21,026 nucleotides of DNA, from assembly GCA_003427395.1 (NCBI GenBank), contig BFEA01000025.1:4510642-4531667 (forward strand). Direction: 5' to 3'. Shown piece after piece: positions 1 to 9,060 of this stretch. Numbering within the stretch: position 1 is the stretch's first letter; each line of letters starts with the position of its first letter. The notes under the pieces were generated by a model. The model ran no database searches, was not told where the DNA came from, and saw only the letters and a program-made list of their open reading frames with translations. A program made the translations under genes and the position numbers. Source of the DNA: Chara braunii. Its lineage: Eukaryota > Streptophyta > Charophyceae > Charales > Characeae.

Positions 1-1
<1 letters not shown>

Positions 2-67
<66 letters not shown>
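2..67. repeat. (GT)n microsatellite
   Basis: About 33 uninterrupted GT units at the left edge, followed directly by a GCGCGC run. Alternating purine-pyrimidine DNA of this kind can adopt Z-form. The repeat may continue beyond the window. Confidence 0.98.
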
Positions 68-69
<2 letters not shown>

Positions 70-182
70 CGCGCGCCTCATCGCGATGCGAGGGGGAAAG
101 CAGGGGGGTTAGGGGGCGGGAAAGTGCGAGCCCCCTTTATGAGGGGAGTAAGAGGTGACTCGTGGTTGGTAGTACAGGGAAC

Positions 183-1148
183 ATGGGAACTTACAGCGCG
201 CGGGGCGGAGAGGACCATGGAGGAGGAGGAGGAGGTGGAGGAGGGGGAGGGGGAGGGGGAAGGCGACGGCGAGGGAGTGCGAGAATAGAGGAGGTATTGG
301 AGGATGGGAGCATTTTAACGGAATCGGACAGCGAGAGTTGTCCAAATACCTCGCACGGACTGGGGACGACAGTTCAGAGATTATTCTCGGAAAGTGCGTG
401 TAGAGTCGGCGGGCTCTGGCCAAGGAATTGCTTGGTGCAGTTGGGCTTGACGGCAAGCAGGAGGCGATGCGACAGCTCTTGCGAGAGATCCTTTAAGGCT
501 CCCACGGAGTTTGGTAGCGCCAAAGGCAAGAAAAGAGGAAGAGGAGAAGGGAGGAAGGCAAACTACCTTGGGCAAGGAGTAGATGGAAGAGGAACCGCAA
601 CAGGAGGAGGAGGAGGAAGAAGAGGAGGGGCATGGAGCCGGCCTCGGTATTACCGATCGAGCAACAAGTCGCCCTGCTCTGGCTTCGACCCCGCATTCGG
701 ATTGCTCGCGAGAGATAGCGATGAGGGGCGGGAGGGGGGGGAGGGGGGCAGCGGAGGAGGAGGGCCATTCTGGGGTCGGCGTCGAGATATACATGACGGA
801 AAATACGGTAATTGCTCGGAGGAGGGAGGGGGAGAAGGAGAGGGAGAGGGAGGAGGAGGAGGAGGGCAAATGGCGTGGTGGTCTCTCGATGGTAGGTTGA
901 TGGGTCTCGAAGGGGTGGACAGCCTGGTCATTGACAGCCCGTCAGTGGAAGCGGATGCCCGCATTGCTTGGCAGGGCTTCGCGCCCCTTCAACGAGTACT
1001 GATCGTGGCCGTATCAGCAGCGGCTGCTGCAGCTGCACAGAATGAACGGAGGAAGGAGATTCGACGACTACGCCATGCTCTCTCAGCCAGGGTAGAGATA
1101 TTAATCGATCAATCAATCAACCTCTCATGGACACAAGTGCATTCATAA
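183..1148 (+). CDS. Doubtful Gly/Arg-rich ORF in a GC-rich stretch
   Basis: This is an open frame of about 320 codons from an ATG at 183 to TAA at 1148, in GGA-rich DNA. It encodes a long glycine run near residues 13-26, Arg-rich and Glu/Gly-rich segments, and an Ala run before a basic stretch (NERRKEIRRLRHALSARVE). No domain is recognised. Long ORFs appear in several frames and on the other strand because purine-rich DNA lacks stops, so openness is weak evidence. A different frame over 281-494 looks more protein-like than this one. It could be a first exon of an unknown nuclear protein, a decayed gene, or chance. Confidence 0.25.
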   Translation: MGTYSARGGEDHGGGGGGGGGGGGGGRRRRGSARIEEVLEDGSILTESDSESCPNTSHGLGTTVQRLFSESACRVGGLWPRNCLVQLGLTASRRRCDSSCERSFKAPTEFGSAKGKKRGRGEGRKANYLGQGVDGRGTATGGGGGRRGGAWSRPRYYRSSNKSPCSGFDPAFGLLARDSDEGREGGEGGSGGGGPFWGRRRDIHDGKYGNCSEEGGGEGEGEGGGGGGQMAWWSLDGRLMGLEGVDSLVIDSPSVEADARIAWQGFAPLQRVLIVAVSAAAAAAAQNERRKEIRRLRHALSARVEILIDQSINLSWTQVHS

Positions 1149-1165
1149 TTTAATACTCTGAGACT

Positions 1166-1166
1166 C

Positions 1167-1200
<34 letters not shown>

Positions 1201-1201
1201 C
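1166..1201. repeat. Compound (CT)n(CG)n microsatellite
   Basis: About ten CT units run directly into about eight CG units. The CG part is a strong Z-DNA former, and unmutated CpG runs are unusual in methylated genomes. Confidence 0.95.
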
Positions 1202-1301
1202 CGTCACCTTCTCCTGTTCTCTCTTAAGTACTCCAAGAACAGTGCAATAATTTTCTAGCTTTTTATTTTCTATTATCTTGTTGAAATTGCAGTCATAGGT
1301 A

Positions 1302-1455
1302 GAGTCAAACGAATGAATAGAAAATAATCAAAAAGAATTATAAAGAGTTTGGAGTCAAACGAATGAATATCAAATAATCAAAAAGAATTTGGAGTCAACG
1401 AATGAATATCAAATAATCAAAAAGAATTTGGAGTCAAACGAATGAATATCAAATT
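1302..1455. repeat. 40-bp A/T-rich minisatellite, about 3.5 units
   Basis: Units begin with GAGTCAAACGAATGAATA at 1302, 1352, 1392 (one A lost) and 1431, giving periods of 50, 40 and 39 bp. The first unit carries about 10 extra bases. Each full unit contains CAAATAATCAAAAAGAATTT or a near variant. The last unit is partial. Confidence 0.93.
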
Positions 1456-1579
1456 GGAGAAGTTTTTTTTTTTTCTTTTCCAAATCATGTTTCAGTTATT
1501 GACTGAGAAACACAAGTTTACAGACATAATTAATTTGAAACTTGAAAGTCAATCTATTTCACATCAAATTTCATTGTTA

Positions 1580-1655
1580 CCCTCTACTATCGGAGTTGAA
1601 CCGGTGACCATTGCATTACAAGCGCAACGCTTTGCCCTCTAAACCTTGTAGCTTA
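1580..1655 (-). other. tRNA-Thr(UGU)-like relic, probably SINE head or tRNA pseudogene
   Basis: On the minus strand there is a perfect pol III B-box, GGTTCAACTCC (1592-1602). Upstream lies a 5-bp anticodon stem closing a 7-nt loop, CTTGTAA (1616-1622), whose anticodon would be TGU. A D-arm-like stretch sits at 1634-1652. The T stem has one mismatch and the D stem is poor. The flanking 7-mers do not form an acceptor stem, so a working tRNA is unlikely. A tRNA-derived SINE or an old tRNA copy fits better. Confidence 0.55.
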
Positions 1656-1665
1656 AGGGGATAAA

Positions 1666-1666
<1 letters not shown>

Positions 1667-1744
<78 letters not shown>
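1667..1744. repeat. Compound (CT)n(CA)n microsatellite
   Basis: About eight CT units are followed by about 31 CA units, and a short CT run resumes after 1744. Confidence 0.97.
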
Positions 1745-1746
<2 letters not shown>

Positions 1747-1932
1747 CTCTCTCTCTTCACCTCCAATTCCTGCTTTTTCCTAGTTTCCGTTCCTGCATGC
1801 CAATGCAGAGGCCTCAGAAATTTATATCGATGCTCAGACGCTGCAGAGCCTTGACCAGGTGTATTTTTGTTTTCTCCCCTTTTCTGGTCAATTGGACCAT
1901 GGGCACACTGGCACAGTGCCAGAGTCGCAAAC

Positions 1933-2080
1933 TACAGTCTTCCCACTAACACATCATCCTGGTCTACTCGTCACTCTACCGTCTTCCCAATAACACAGCA
2001 TCCTGGTCGTGCATGTATACAAGCTATCTTTCCGGTAGAATACAGTCATAATGAGGTCGCACTGTGTTTGAGGGAAGACA
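1933..2080. mobile_element. Diverged MITE copy with a duplicated left end
   Basis: The core GTATACAAGCTATCTTTCC (from 2014) is identical to the core of the MITE at 4411-4515. The left end (1979 onward, CCGTCTTCCC) and right end (GGGAAGACA, ending about 2080) are degraded versions of the same inverted termini. The left terminus occurs twice in tandem: TACAGTCTTCCCA at 1933 and TACCGTCTTCCCA at 1977, 44 bp apart, both followed by AACACA and CATCCTGGTC. The copy is older than its relative and carries a terminal duplication or nested end. Confidence 0.7.
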
Positions 2081-2774
2081 ACTTCGTTGACGGTGTGCTC
2101 GATCACAATGTTTGCCCCCCCGTGTAAGGATCATAAGAATCATAAAATTCCTTTCCCCCCAAAAAAATCTCGGGAGCCGCGATTCAGAAGGCCGGCTGTT
2201 TTGTCATGTGAAAAGTGAAAATCTTATCGCATACGCAAACCTATGTGTCGCAATGCAACAGCTGTACAGTTCCACAGCGTTAATGACACAGCTGGACAGC
2301 CTGGACAAAATTAGTGATGTGTCAAGTGACAAAGGTAGAAGGCTTTGCTTCATCGGAGAAGTGGTGGCCTGGGCATCTGTTTTTTGCCTGGCAAAGCCGA
2401 AGCTGAGGAGAAGGACCGAGTCAATGGTAGAACAATAGACACGACTCTAGAACAATAGGCGAGACTACAGATTAGTACAGAATAAAGAATAACATAAATC
2501 CAAGACTTTCTCACCCCACTAAGTTGGCACTAACCGTCTGCCTGTCAAAGGAGCACGATCAGATTCCCGACTTTGACGGAACTTTGGAAAAAAGGAGCTT
2601 TGTTGGGAGGGCCAGGGAGGCCCTTTTCATGATGGAGGATGGGAAGACGCTTTGTATAGCTGAGTCTAAGATGACCTCCCTAAAGAGTCATGTGAGGCCA
2701 ACTGGGATATATGGGGAGAAGATCTAATGGACTAGTTCAAAGCTGTAGCGGTACTCCTCTCAGAGAGCAGCCTG
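2081..2774. other. Unassigned stretch with two short open frames
   Basis: No gene is recognised. Plus-strand frames at 2112-2438 and 2524-2727 are open, and the second includes PDFDGTLEKRSFVGRAREAL. Neither has a known motif or clear splice borders. They may be decayed exons or chance frames. Confidence 0.3.
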
Positions 2775-3040
2775 CATCATGCTGGTCCAGTTCGGGACCG
2801 CCGGGCTGTTCCTGGACCGGTAGTAAGCCCGGCATCCAGACCGTCCTCTGTACACTGCTTCATTGTTCCTCTTTCAAATTTGTCCAATTGGCAGCTCTGG
2901 GAGAGCGGCCTACAAAAGGCCCTACATCATGCTGGTCCAGCTCCGGACTGGCGGGCTGTTCCTGGACCAGTAGTAGGCCCGACACTGATACAGTGTTCCT
3001 CTTTCCAAGTCTTTCAAATTTGTCCAACTGGCATTCTACC
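2775..3040. repeat. 150-bp direct tandem duplication containing a hairpin
   Basis: CATCATGCTGGTCCAG recurs at 2775 and 2925, and the following sequence matches for most of the unit with substitutions and indels up to TTTCAAATTTGTCCAA.TGGCA. Both copies keep an inverted repeat, GGTCCAG and CTGGACC, about 22 bp apart, enclosing GC-rich sequence. The second unit is shorter at its end. Confidence 0.88.
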
Positions 3041-4408
3041 GGTCGCTTTGGACTCTTCCAGGCCTCAGCTGCTGCTCCTGTATGTGTTCATTGAGTCTGT
3101 TGACTCTGTTCAGTCGCACGTGCACACATCCTCCCATGTTGTAGGCTCGCCACAAAGTGGGCCTCCAGGAGGAATGCAAGGGGTAGGTCACCGTAGGTGC
3201 TGTCACTTGGAGTCCTCTGCTGTGAACGCAGGACGTGGAGACAAGTTCTTTTTCTTTTTCATTTTTTCTCTCCCCTCCCTTCAATCCCTTCTTGTGTCGC
3301 AAGTGTGCTCATCTCTGATGGTAGTGTGATTCTGTGTGATCGAAGTATCCGGGAAAGTGCTGGAGATGGTCATGGAGGGAGGAGATGCACTCCCTGGGAT
3401 GAGATGCTAGCCGCAATTAAGAGTCCGTAGACAGCTCCCACATGTTATGTGGGGCGCTGCCCGGGCGCAAGGTAACATTGAACTCCCTCGGACTCTCGGA
3501 GGCTCAGACTGAATGTGGCTGAATGGTAGTACCCACATCATGTAACTGCTAAACCACCAGTCCACCACTGCCGGTGACAGCTTGAAAATGCGCAAAATTG
3601 TGTATGCTTGACTTGGCATGCAGTAAACAGGTGGGCGGTAGGGTTGGCCAAACTTGGAAAAGAACCCATTTTTTCCTACTTGCGGCCTATTGGTAGGCCC
3701 ACAGGCCCCACATGGGTTTGGTTTGCTGGATCAGGCCCAGGAAACAATGTGCCAGTTCGTTAAATTAAAAGTGGTGTCAGGGCCAGTGGCGGTTTTTTGA
3801 ACAGGTCGAGAGGTCAAATCCTGGTGGAATCAGATGGATACAACAAGGCTGGGAACTTAGGAGCTACCCCCTCTTAAAATAAAAATGTAAAAGGAATGAA
3901 CTCCTTCGACCAATGGACTCCGATTCCCAAAATGAGTGCACTGGATGAATACCCTGCAATGTACCCAACCTCAGAAGCTCACCACCATATATCACATGAA
4001 CTCACAAGGCTCAACTCAATAAGAAACAAATTGAGACAGCAATGAACAACAAGACAGTGTCACTGGCCAGAAGAAGAGTAATAGTGTGGCAATACTGTAA
4101 ACTATAAACAACGAATGCAACGTTCAAATGCAGCTAGTGGGTTGTATCTCTCCACTCCTTCACCACCAGACTCGGCGCCAGTCTAGAGGCTAGACACAAT
4201 GTCACATGGCAAGTCAACCTCTCTACAGTGCTGGGCCTGCTGGTCTTTCTCCGGCTAGTGCAAAGAACCGGGAACTCGAACTGATTATGTCAATCTTTGG
4301 CCGCAGCATGGAGTCCTCTTCCCCCAAATCACGACCACATTGCCTTCGTGAACCGATGGTGACCTTCCCTCTCATTCCCTGACGTCACTTCCGAGTCGTA
4401 CCAACGTC
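3041..4408. other. Non-coding stretch with short tRNA/SINE-like blocks
   Basis: No convincing gene is seen. Two blocks recur at 14806-14885: 3511-3548 (ATGTGGCTGAATGGTA, then CATGTAACTG; A-box-like) and 3816-3840 (AAATCCTGGTGGAATCAG, B-box-like). In the distant copy they lie about 55 bp apart; here they are about 300 bp apart. They may therefore be fragments of one SINE family separated by an insertion, or two partial copies. Confidence 0.45.
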
Positions 4409-4410
4409 TA

Positions 4411-4515
4411 CCGTATTCCCCCGAATAGAACGCACCCTGATAATGAGTGTATACAAGCTATCTTTCCAGTCCGGTGCGGTTATGGTGAGGGTGTGTCGCA
4501 TTCGGGGAAAGACTG
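4411..4515. mobile_element. 105-bp TA-flanked MITE (Tc1/mariner or pogo type)
   Basis: The termini are imperfect inverted repeats of about 38 bp. The left end reads CCGTATTCCCCCGAATAGAA and the complement of the right end reads CAGTCTTTCCCCGAATGCGA; both then continue with CGCACCCT or CACACCCT. The dinucleotide TA flanks both sides (4409-4410 and 4516-4517), as expected for Tc1/mariner-superfamily target duplication. The element is too small to encode a transposase, so it is a non-autonomous miniature. A diverged relative lies at 1933-2080. Confidence 0.85.
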
Positions 4516-4621
4516 TAGTACAAGTGCAACACTCTCTCTGTAGCAGTGTAGCACAAGCACCAACAGAGCGAAGTCCTAGAAGATGAAGGCTGGTATCCCC
4601 TTTTGGATTCTTCTTCCTCAG

Positions 4622-4645
4622 GTAGCTATGGCCGCCAGCCAACAG
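4622..4645 (+). other. Micro-exon-like segment A (24 nt)
   Basis: A pyrimidine-rich acceptor (CTTCTTCCTCAG) ends at 4621 and a near-perfect donor (CAG|GTAAGC) starts at 4646. The enclosed 24 nt could read VAMAASQQ. A similar segment lies at 4784-4820. This is supported only by splice-like signals. Confidence 0.35.
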
Positions 4646-4783
4646 GTAAGCGTGCACAATGGTTATCTCTTCCTTCCAATCCCCACCCCTTACAGGCTGA
4701 CCCTCCTCATTATGGTGCCAGACAAGTTCTAGATGGCAACGCCACCTCTGAGTCTTGGATGCAACCAGTAATCTTCTCTGCAG

Positions 4784-4820
4784 TAGCTATGGCTGAACAC
4801 TCCACGTTAACACTCTTCAG
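4784..4820 (+). other. Micro-exon-like segment B (37 nt)
   Basis: An acceptor-like CTTCTCTGCAG ends at 4783 and the donor CAG|GTAAGC follows 4820. Its start, TAGCTATGGC, repeats the start of segment A, and the donor is identical through GTAAGC, so the two may be a duplicated cassette. No reading frame can be fixed. Confidence 0.35.
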
Positions 4821-4928
4821 GTAAGCTTCCTCTTTCCCCCACCCTTGAACTCAACCTCATATCTCCCCTGAGTCCCCTCTTCTCTCTCACACATCTATGG
4901 TGCATCAGCACCGTCTATTCACTATGGC

Positions 4929-4933
<5 letters not shown>

Positions 4934-5021
<88 letters not shown>

Positions 5022-5022
5022 N

Positions 5023-5114
<92 letters not shown>
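4934..5114. repeat. Long (CT)n(GT)n microsatellite with one N
   Basis: About 85 CT units, with an N at 5022, then about five GT units. The length is unreliable because the ambiguous base suggests an assembly or read-through problem. Frames across it are artefacts encoding Leu-Ser or Arg-Glu repeats. Confidence 0.98.
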
Positions 5115-5115
<1 letters not shown>

Positions 5116-5474
5116 GCATCCTCACACTCTGCCTGTCTGCCTTTGTCCAGCACTGGCACTTGAGCAGCAGCGGTGTAGTCTGCAAGGAGCGCTAGGCAGA
5201 ATGAATGAACGAGCTGAGGCAGGCCACTCTTTTGTGGTGTTGACTCAGCCTGGCCTGCCTTCGGTTTGCCTCCTCGAAGGGCTGTGATTTCCCAATCTGT
5301 GTAGCCTGGAGTTGCTCGTGACCAGTGTGTGCGTAGACCCAGTGGGCCTTGAAACTTCTGGAAACTGTACTGAGCTTTTGGAGTTGTGTGAGATCTGTAG
5401 CTGTGGTTGAATCCTGGGAATGCTTCGACTCTTTGACTTCTGTGGCCGTGCAGGGCCTGACCCAGGCTGACCGC
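5115..5474. other. Non-coding flank at the LINE 3' end
   Basis: No gene or clear repeat is seen. It lies between the (CT)n tract and the minus-strand LINE A-tail. Its right edge (GCTGACCGC) should hold one copy of any target-site duplication, but I found no adjacent match beyond the far side of the element. Confidence 0.5.
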
Positions 5475-6036
5475 TTTTTTTTTTCTTTTCAAAACAGAAC
5501 CTCTTGGTTCTGGCTCCTACCATTCTGGGGAGCAACAGTCCGGTTCCTTTCCCACGGCAAGTCAATAGTAGTTGCATAAGAAACACACGCACGCTCCCCC
5601 CCATTATGGCTGGGAGGGCCGAGTGGACGGCATTGAATACTTCCCTGAGGAAGGATGTACTACCCCTCACCCCTGCCTAAGTTAGGCTGTACTATCTCAG
5701 TTTGCCAAACCATCTAATCCCAGTTCTGCTCCTCTCTGGTTTGAAACTGTCGGGTAGGTGTGTTTTACCAGAGTGTTCTGGGACGCGTATGATTCCCTTG
5801 AAAGGTTTCAAATCTAAACCCTATTTGTACAAGTCCTAAACCCTAGACCCTCAGTTATAGTGATGCCTTGATTTACCAGTTCCTAGTCCAAGAGATAAGG
5901 CCTGTGCTATTCCTCCGCTCTGAGCCCCGAACCTTTCTTCCTCTCTGTCCGCTCTTCTAAAACCCTAAACCCTACTCTCCGCCCCGACATGGAGACCAAG
6001 TCCTTTTTTACGTGAAAGTATAGTCCTGTAAGACCA
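5475..6036 (-). other. LINE copy 1 3' UTR and A-tail
   Basis: The terminal 170 bp or so next to the A-tail match the end of the second LINE (from 19398). Shared plus-strand blocks are CAAAACAG, TGGCTCC, CCATTCTGGGGAGC, CCGGTTCCTTTCC and GGCATTGA/AGCATTGA. Element-encoded reverse transcriptases often recognise such conserved 3' ends. The UTR also carries plant telomere-like motifs at 5815-5851 and 5960-5973. Confidence 0.8.
5815..5973. promoter_or_regulatory. Telo-box-like motifs (AAACCCTA)
   Basis: TAAACCCTA occurs at 5815 and 5837, and a two-unit telomere stretch (AAACCCTAAACCCTA) at about 5960. In plants such motifs are bound by telobox/Myb proteins and occur near promoters of translation genes. 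Here they lie within the 3' UTR of a minus-strand LINE, where the LINE RNA would carry TAGGGTTT. Function is unknown. Confidence 0.5.
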
Positions 6037-6790
6037 CTAAGCTGAATTTATGTCTGCTGAACTGTTTTGTGATTGTGCCATTTCCAACGAGGCAAGGACC
6101 GTGGTTCTGTCTCTCCCTTGCTGTTCCTCCCTCCTTTTCCATAACAATCGGGGGGGGTCACCTTGTATTGTGCCGAGTTTGCCTGTTCTGAGCCTGTCCT
6201 TGATGAATTTGTCTATGATTATTTGCTTTTTTGTGGGATCGTCGCTGATATTCTTGTTTGCTCGGCGCCAATCTGCCTGGTATTCCGTGTGTAGAAGTTG
6301 AAGAACATTCTCCCAGGCCTCCCGGGTCGATGTATTTTGGCGTGCTATTGTTTGTTTGCATCGAGTCTTCCATATGATCCACAGTGTAAAAGGACAGAGT
6401 CTTCTGAAGAGGGTTGAATGCCAGACTTCTCTGAAACTTGGTTGTGCCAAACCCGTCAGGAGTGTCAGTAGGTTGTCCAGTAGCGATGCACCGACTAGCT
6501 CCAACCAGTACGCCGCATTTTGTTCCAAATTCTTTGTGCATTAGAACAGTTGATCAGACAGTGTAGCACGTCCTCGAGGGATCCATCATCGCAGACTGCG
6601 CAGCTATCGTCGAAATCTCTTCTACCAGTTCCCGACCTTCTCCTGCTGAGCCATGCGTTGACCGGTAAGGCCTGATAGAATATAAGCCGTTGCATGCTTC
6701 TTATACGAGTATTTCTGATGGCGAGGGGGACCTGCCAGGCAAGCTTCTCGGTGTTGCCTAGGCACCCCAGAATATATTTCTCCCGACATG
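6037..6790 (-). pseudogene. LINE copy 1 ORF2 C-terminus with zf-RVT zinc finger
   Basis: Spread over several minus-strand frames. The segment from about 6790 down reads KYILGCLGNTEKLAWQV, then MQRLIFYQALPVNAWLSRRR, then the zinc finger CAVC (6591-6602) followed by LHCLINC. After a frameshift come FTLWIIWKTRC and a basic tail ending at 6037. The CxxC...HCLxxC arrangement followed by a Trp-rich WxxWKxR block is the zf-RVT signature at the end of plant LINE ORF2 proteins. The second LINE (20300-20660) has the same motifs. At least two frame changes break it. Confidence 0.85.
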
Positions 6791-7519
6791 GGTCAAAATG
6801 AGCTCTGTGCTCGCCGGATTACGTCTAAGTTTATAGCCGAAACTAGTTGAGTAGTCTACGCTTCTGCGCCCCCGTTGGTATTGCTCTTGTTTTCCATACC
6901 CATTCTGCCAGGTCAAACTCCAAATCTTCTAAGGTTGTTCCCAGCTGATAAATTATGTAGTCTTCGTCCTCCACCACTCTGATTTTCCTGAGGAAGGACG
7001 GTTTGGCTGTGACTCAGGCACGTACTCTTTTAGAGACCCTGCTGATGTTGTTTCCTGGCTGTTCTATCTCGTGGATGGTCCATAGTCCCCAATCCCCTGT
7101 CGGGCCTGTTGACTTTACGTATGCCAATACTTCTGTGGGAGTGTTTTGTGAGCTCTACGTAGCCCACTCCCCGAATGTCCAGGCAGGGGGCGCTTGTAAG
7201 AGTGCCACCCAGTCCTATGGTATGGATTGTAACATCGCCTGCCTGTTATCCTCCAAGTTGTGGCATCCTTTGAGAGTTGTTATGAGCTCTGCTGTTGTCT
7301 TCCAACGATTGCAGTGATGGTTCCAGATCTGTTGAAGTTGCCAGACGCCCTTTTCTAGCCATGTAATCCAGCGGGTATCCTGTGTCATCAGAGTCCATGG
7401 TTTATCGGAGGGGTCTTTCAGCCATTGGTTGCAGAAGAGGGGTTGGCGCAGGACTTCCTCTCTGTTTGTTGGACTTCGAACCTTGGCCGGGAAGATCTCT
7501 CACCAGTGATGAGATACAT

Positions 7520-9060
7520 CTAGTACTCCAAGCGGGTCGGCGGCTGCACCTGTTGTTGCTGGTTAGTCCGTTGCACGTTGCTGCGAGTCGCCCAAGACTT
7601 CAACATTACCCAGAAGAGCCCTTGCATGTTGGACGGGGAGGTGGCTTTAGGCAGCTGTCTGATCCTGTTCAAGGCCAGCGTAGTCCAGGGGAGTCGTTGT
7701 AGTAGTAACTTGACAATCCACTTCGTTTGAAAGGCCTTGGTTTGAGTAGCCGGATCAAGGACTGCCAAACCACCTTCACCGTTTGGTTGGATGATGCGTG
7801 ACCAACCCACCTTCGGTATGAAGCGCTGTGTCGCAGGATTCCCGGTCCATAAGTAAGCGGTTGCTCGCCGTTTGAGGGCTGTGACCATGTTGCCTTCTGG
7901 TGTCTAGATTGTGGCTGCATACCACAATATGGGAAAAATGGACGCATTAAGTACCAACACCCTTTCGAAGACTGACGTGTAGATGCTGGACCAGGTGTCC
8001 ATTTTGCGTAACATCTTCGTTAGCATCTCCGGTGCCATGGCCTGGTCTGGTCCAGAATCTGCAAGGCTTAGCTTGATTCCCAGAAAAGGCAGGGGCATTC
8101 TCGGATTTTTCCACTCGAACCCTATTGGGGAAACTTCATGGGGAGGTTGCAGACTGTCTGCCAGCCACGAACCCATGGTCTTGTGCCAGTTGACTTTCAT
8201 TTCTGAGGCAAGCTGGAATGCTTGCATAGCTCTGATAAGTCCATGAAAGGAAGCCTCGGAGCCTTGATGATGGTTGTGAGATCATCCGCAAAGAGTAGTT
8301 TAGTCGAAGGGGTCACCGCATGTGTGTGGAGAGTCGGTTCAACGACCAGTCTGTCGATGGATGGATCCTTTCGCAGAAAGGATGCAAACGCTTCCATCAT
8401 AAAAAGAAACAATGGTGCCGTGAGCGGATCCCCTTGGCGGACCGAGTGTAACATCTTGAAGGGATTGGAGAGAAATCCATTGACTTGGACCTGACTATGG
8501 GCGTCATTATACAGTACTCTAACCCATCTTCGGAAGTTTGGTCCCACCCCCATCTGTTCCATACAGTGCTGCTGGAAGTTCCAGTTAACTTGGTCGTACG
8601 CCTTTTCAAAATTGAAGAACAGTATGGCTGCGTTGAGTCGTCTGTCCTTGATGTAATGAGTTGATTTTGTCAAAGTCACGACATTGTCGAGAATAAATCT
8701 TCTTGGATGAAACCCGTCTGATCGATGTGGAAACAACTGCTGGTGATCTTGTTGAGGCGATTAGCCAGAAGTGTGGCTAACACTTTATATACGATAATCA
8801 ATAGCGTAATCGGCCTGTAGTTTGTGATATCTGCAGGATCTCCTTTTTTGTACAGCAGGGTGACCACTCCTGTGCTTACGTATTTTCCTAGTCCTTCCTG
8901 TAACTCTGCTTTGCTGAGAAAGGACATATACTCTTGCTCAAACACCGACCAAAAGGTTTGCCAAAACTTCTTGGATAGACCATCTCTGACAGGACATATA
9001 CTCTTGCTCAAACACCGACCAAAAGGTTTGCCAAAACTTCTTGGATAGACCATCTCTGCC
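7520..9060 (-). pseudogene. LINE copy 1 reverse transcriptase domain, frameshifted
   Basis: Motifs appear in order on the minus strand: RDGLSKKFWQTFW (fingers), TNYRPITLL, HIDQTGF, the palm motif A stretch FFNFEKAYDQVNW, SVRQGDPLTAPLF, the catalytic FADD (8281-8292), ASEMKVNWHKT and PFLGIKL. Thumb-like sequence follows, including GEGGLAVLDP and FQTKWIVKLLL. Three or more frames are needed (9053-8676, 8736-8197, 8227-7904, 7888-7520). Motif A has Asn (codon 8613-8611) where the family has the metal-binding Asp of LDFEKAYD. With the 70-bp duplication at 8921-9060 and the frameshifts, the enzyme is very probably dead. Confidence 0.92.
8921..9060. repeat. 70-bp perfect tandem duplication inside RT
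   Basis: 8921-8990 and 8991-9060 differ at one base (A at 8989, C at 9059). Since 70 is not a multiple of three, it shifts the frame in the RT finger region. The near-identity implies a recent duplication or an assembly error. Confidence 0.97.

Noticed and set aside
1580-1655. Functional tRNA-Thr gene
   Set aside because: No acceptor stem, a poor D stem and a mismatched T stem.
2711-3329. Repeat-containing protein over the 150-bp duplication
   Set aside because: The internal repeat in the protein follows from a duplication length divisible by three; two overlapping frames are open and neither has a known motif.
4897-5492. Leu-Ser and Arg-Glu repeat proteins across (CT)n
   Set aside because: They are simple-repeat translations with no stops; similar artefacts occur at 15300-15734 and 18376-18676.
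6050-8494. Plus-strand ORFs opposite the LINE
   Set aside because: They are shadows of the minus-strand reverse transcriptase and zf-RVT coding regions.
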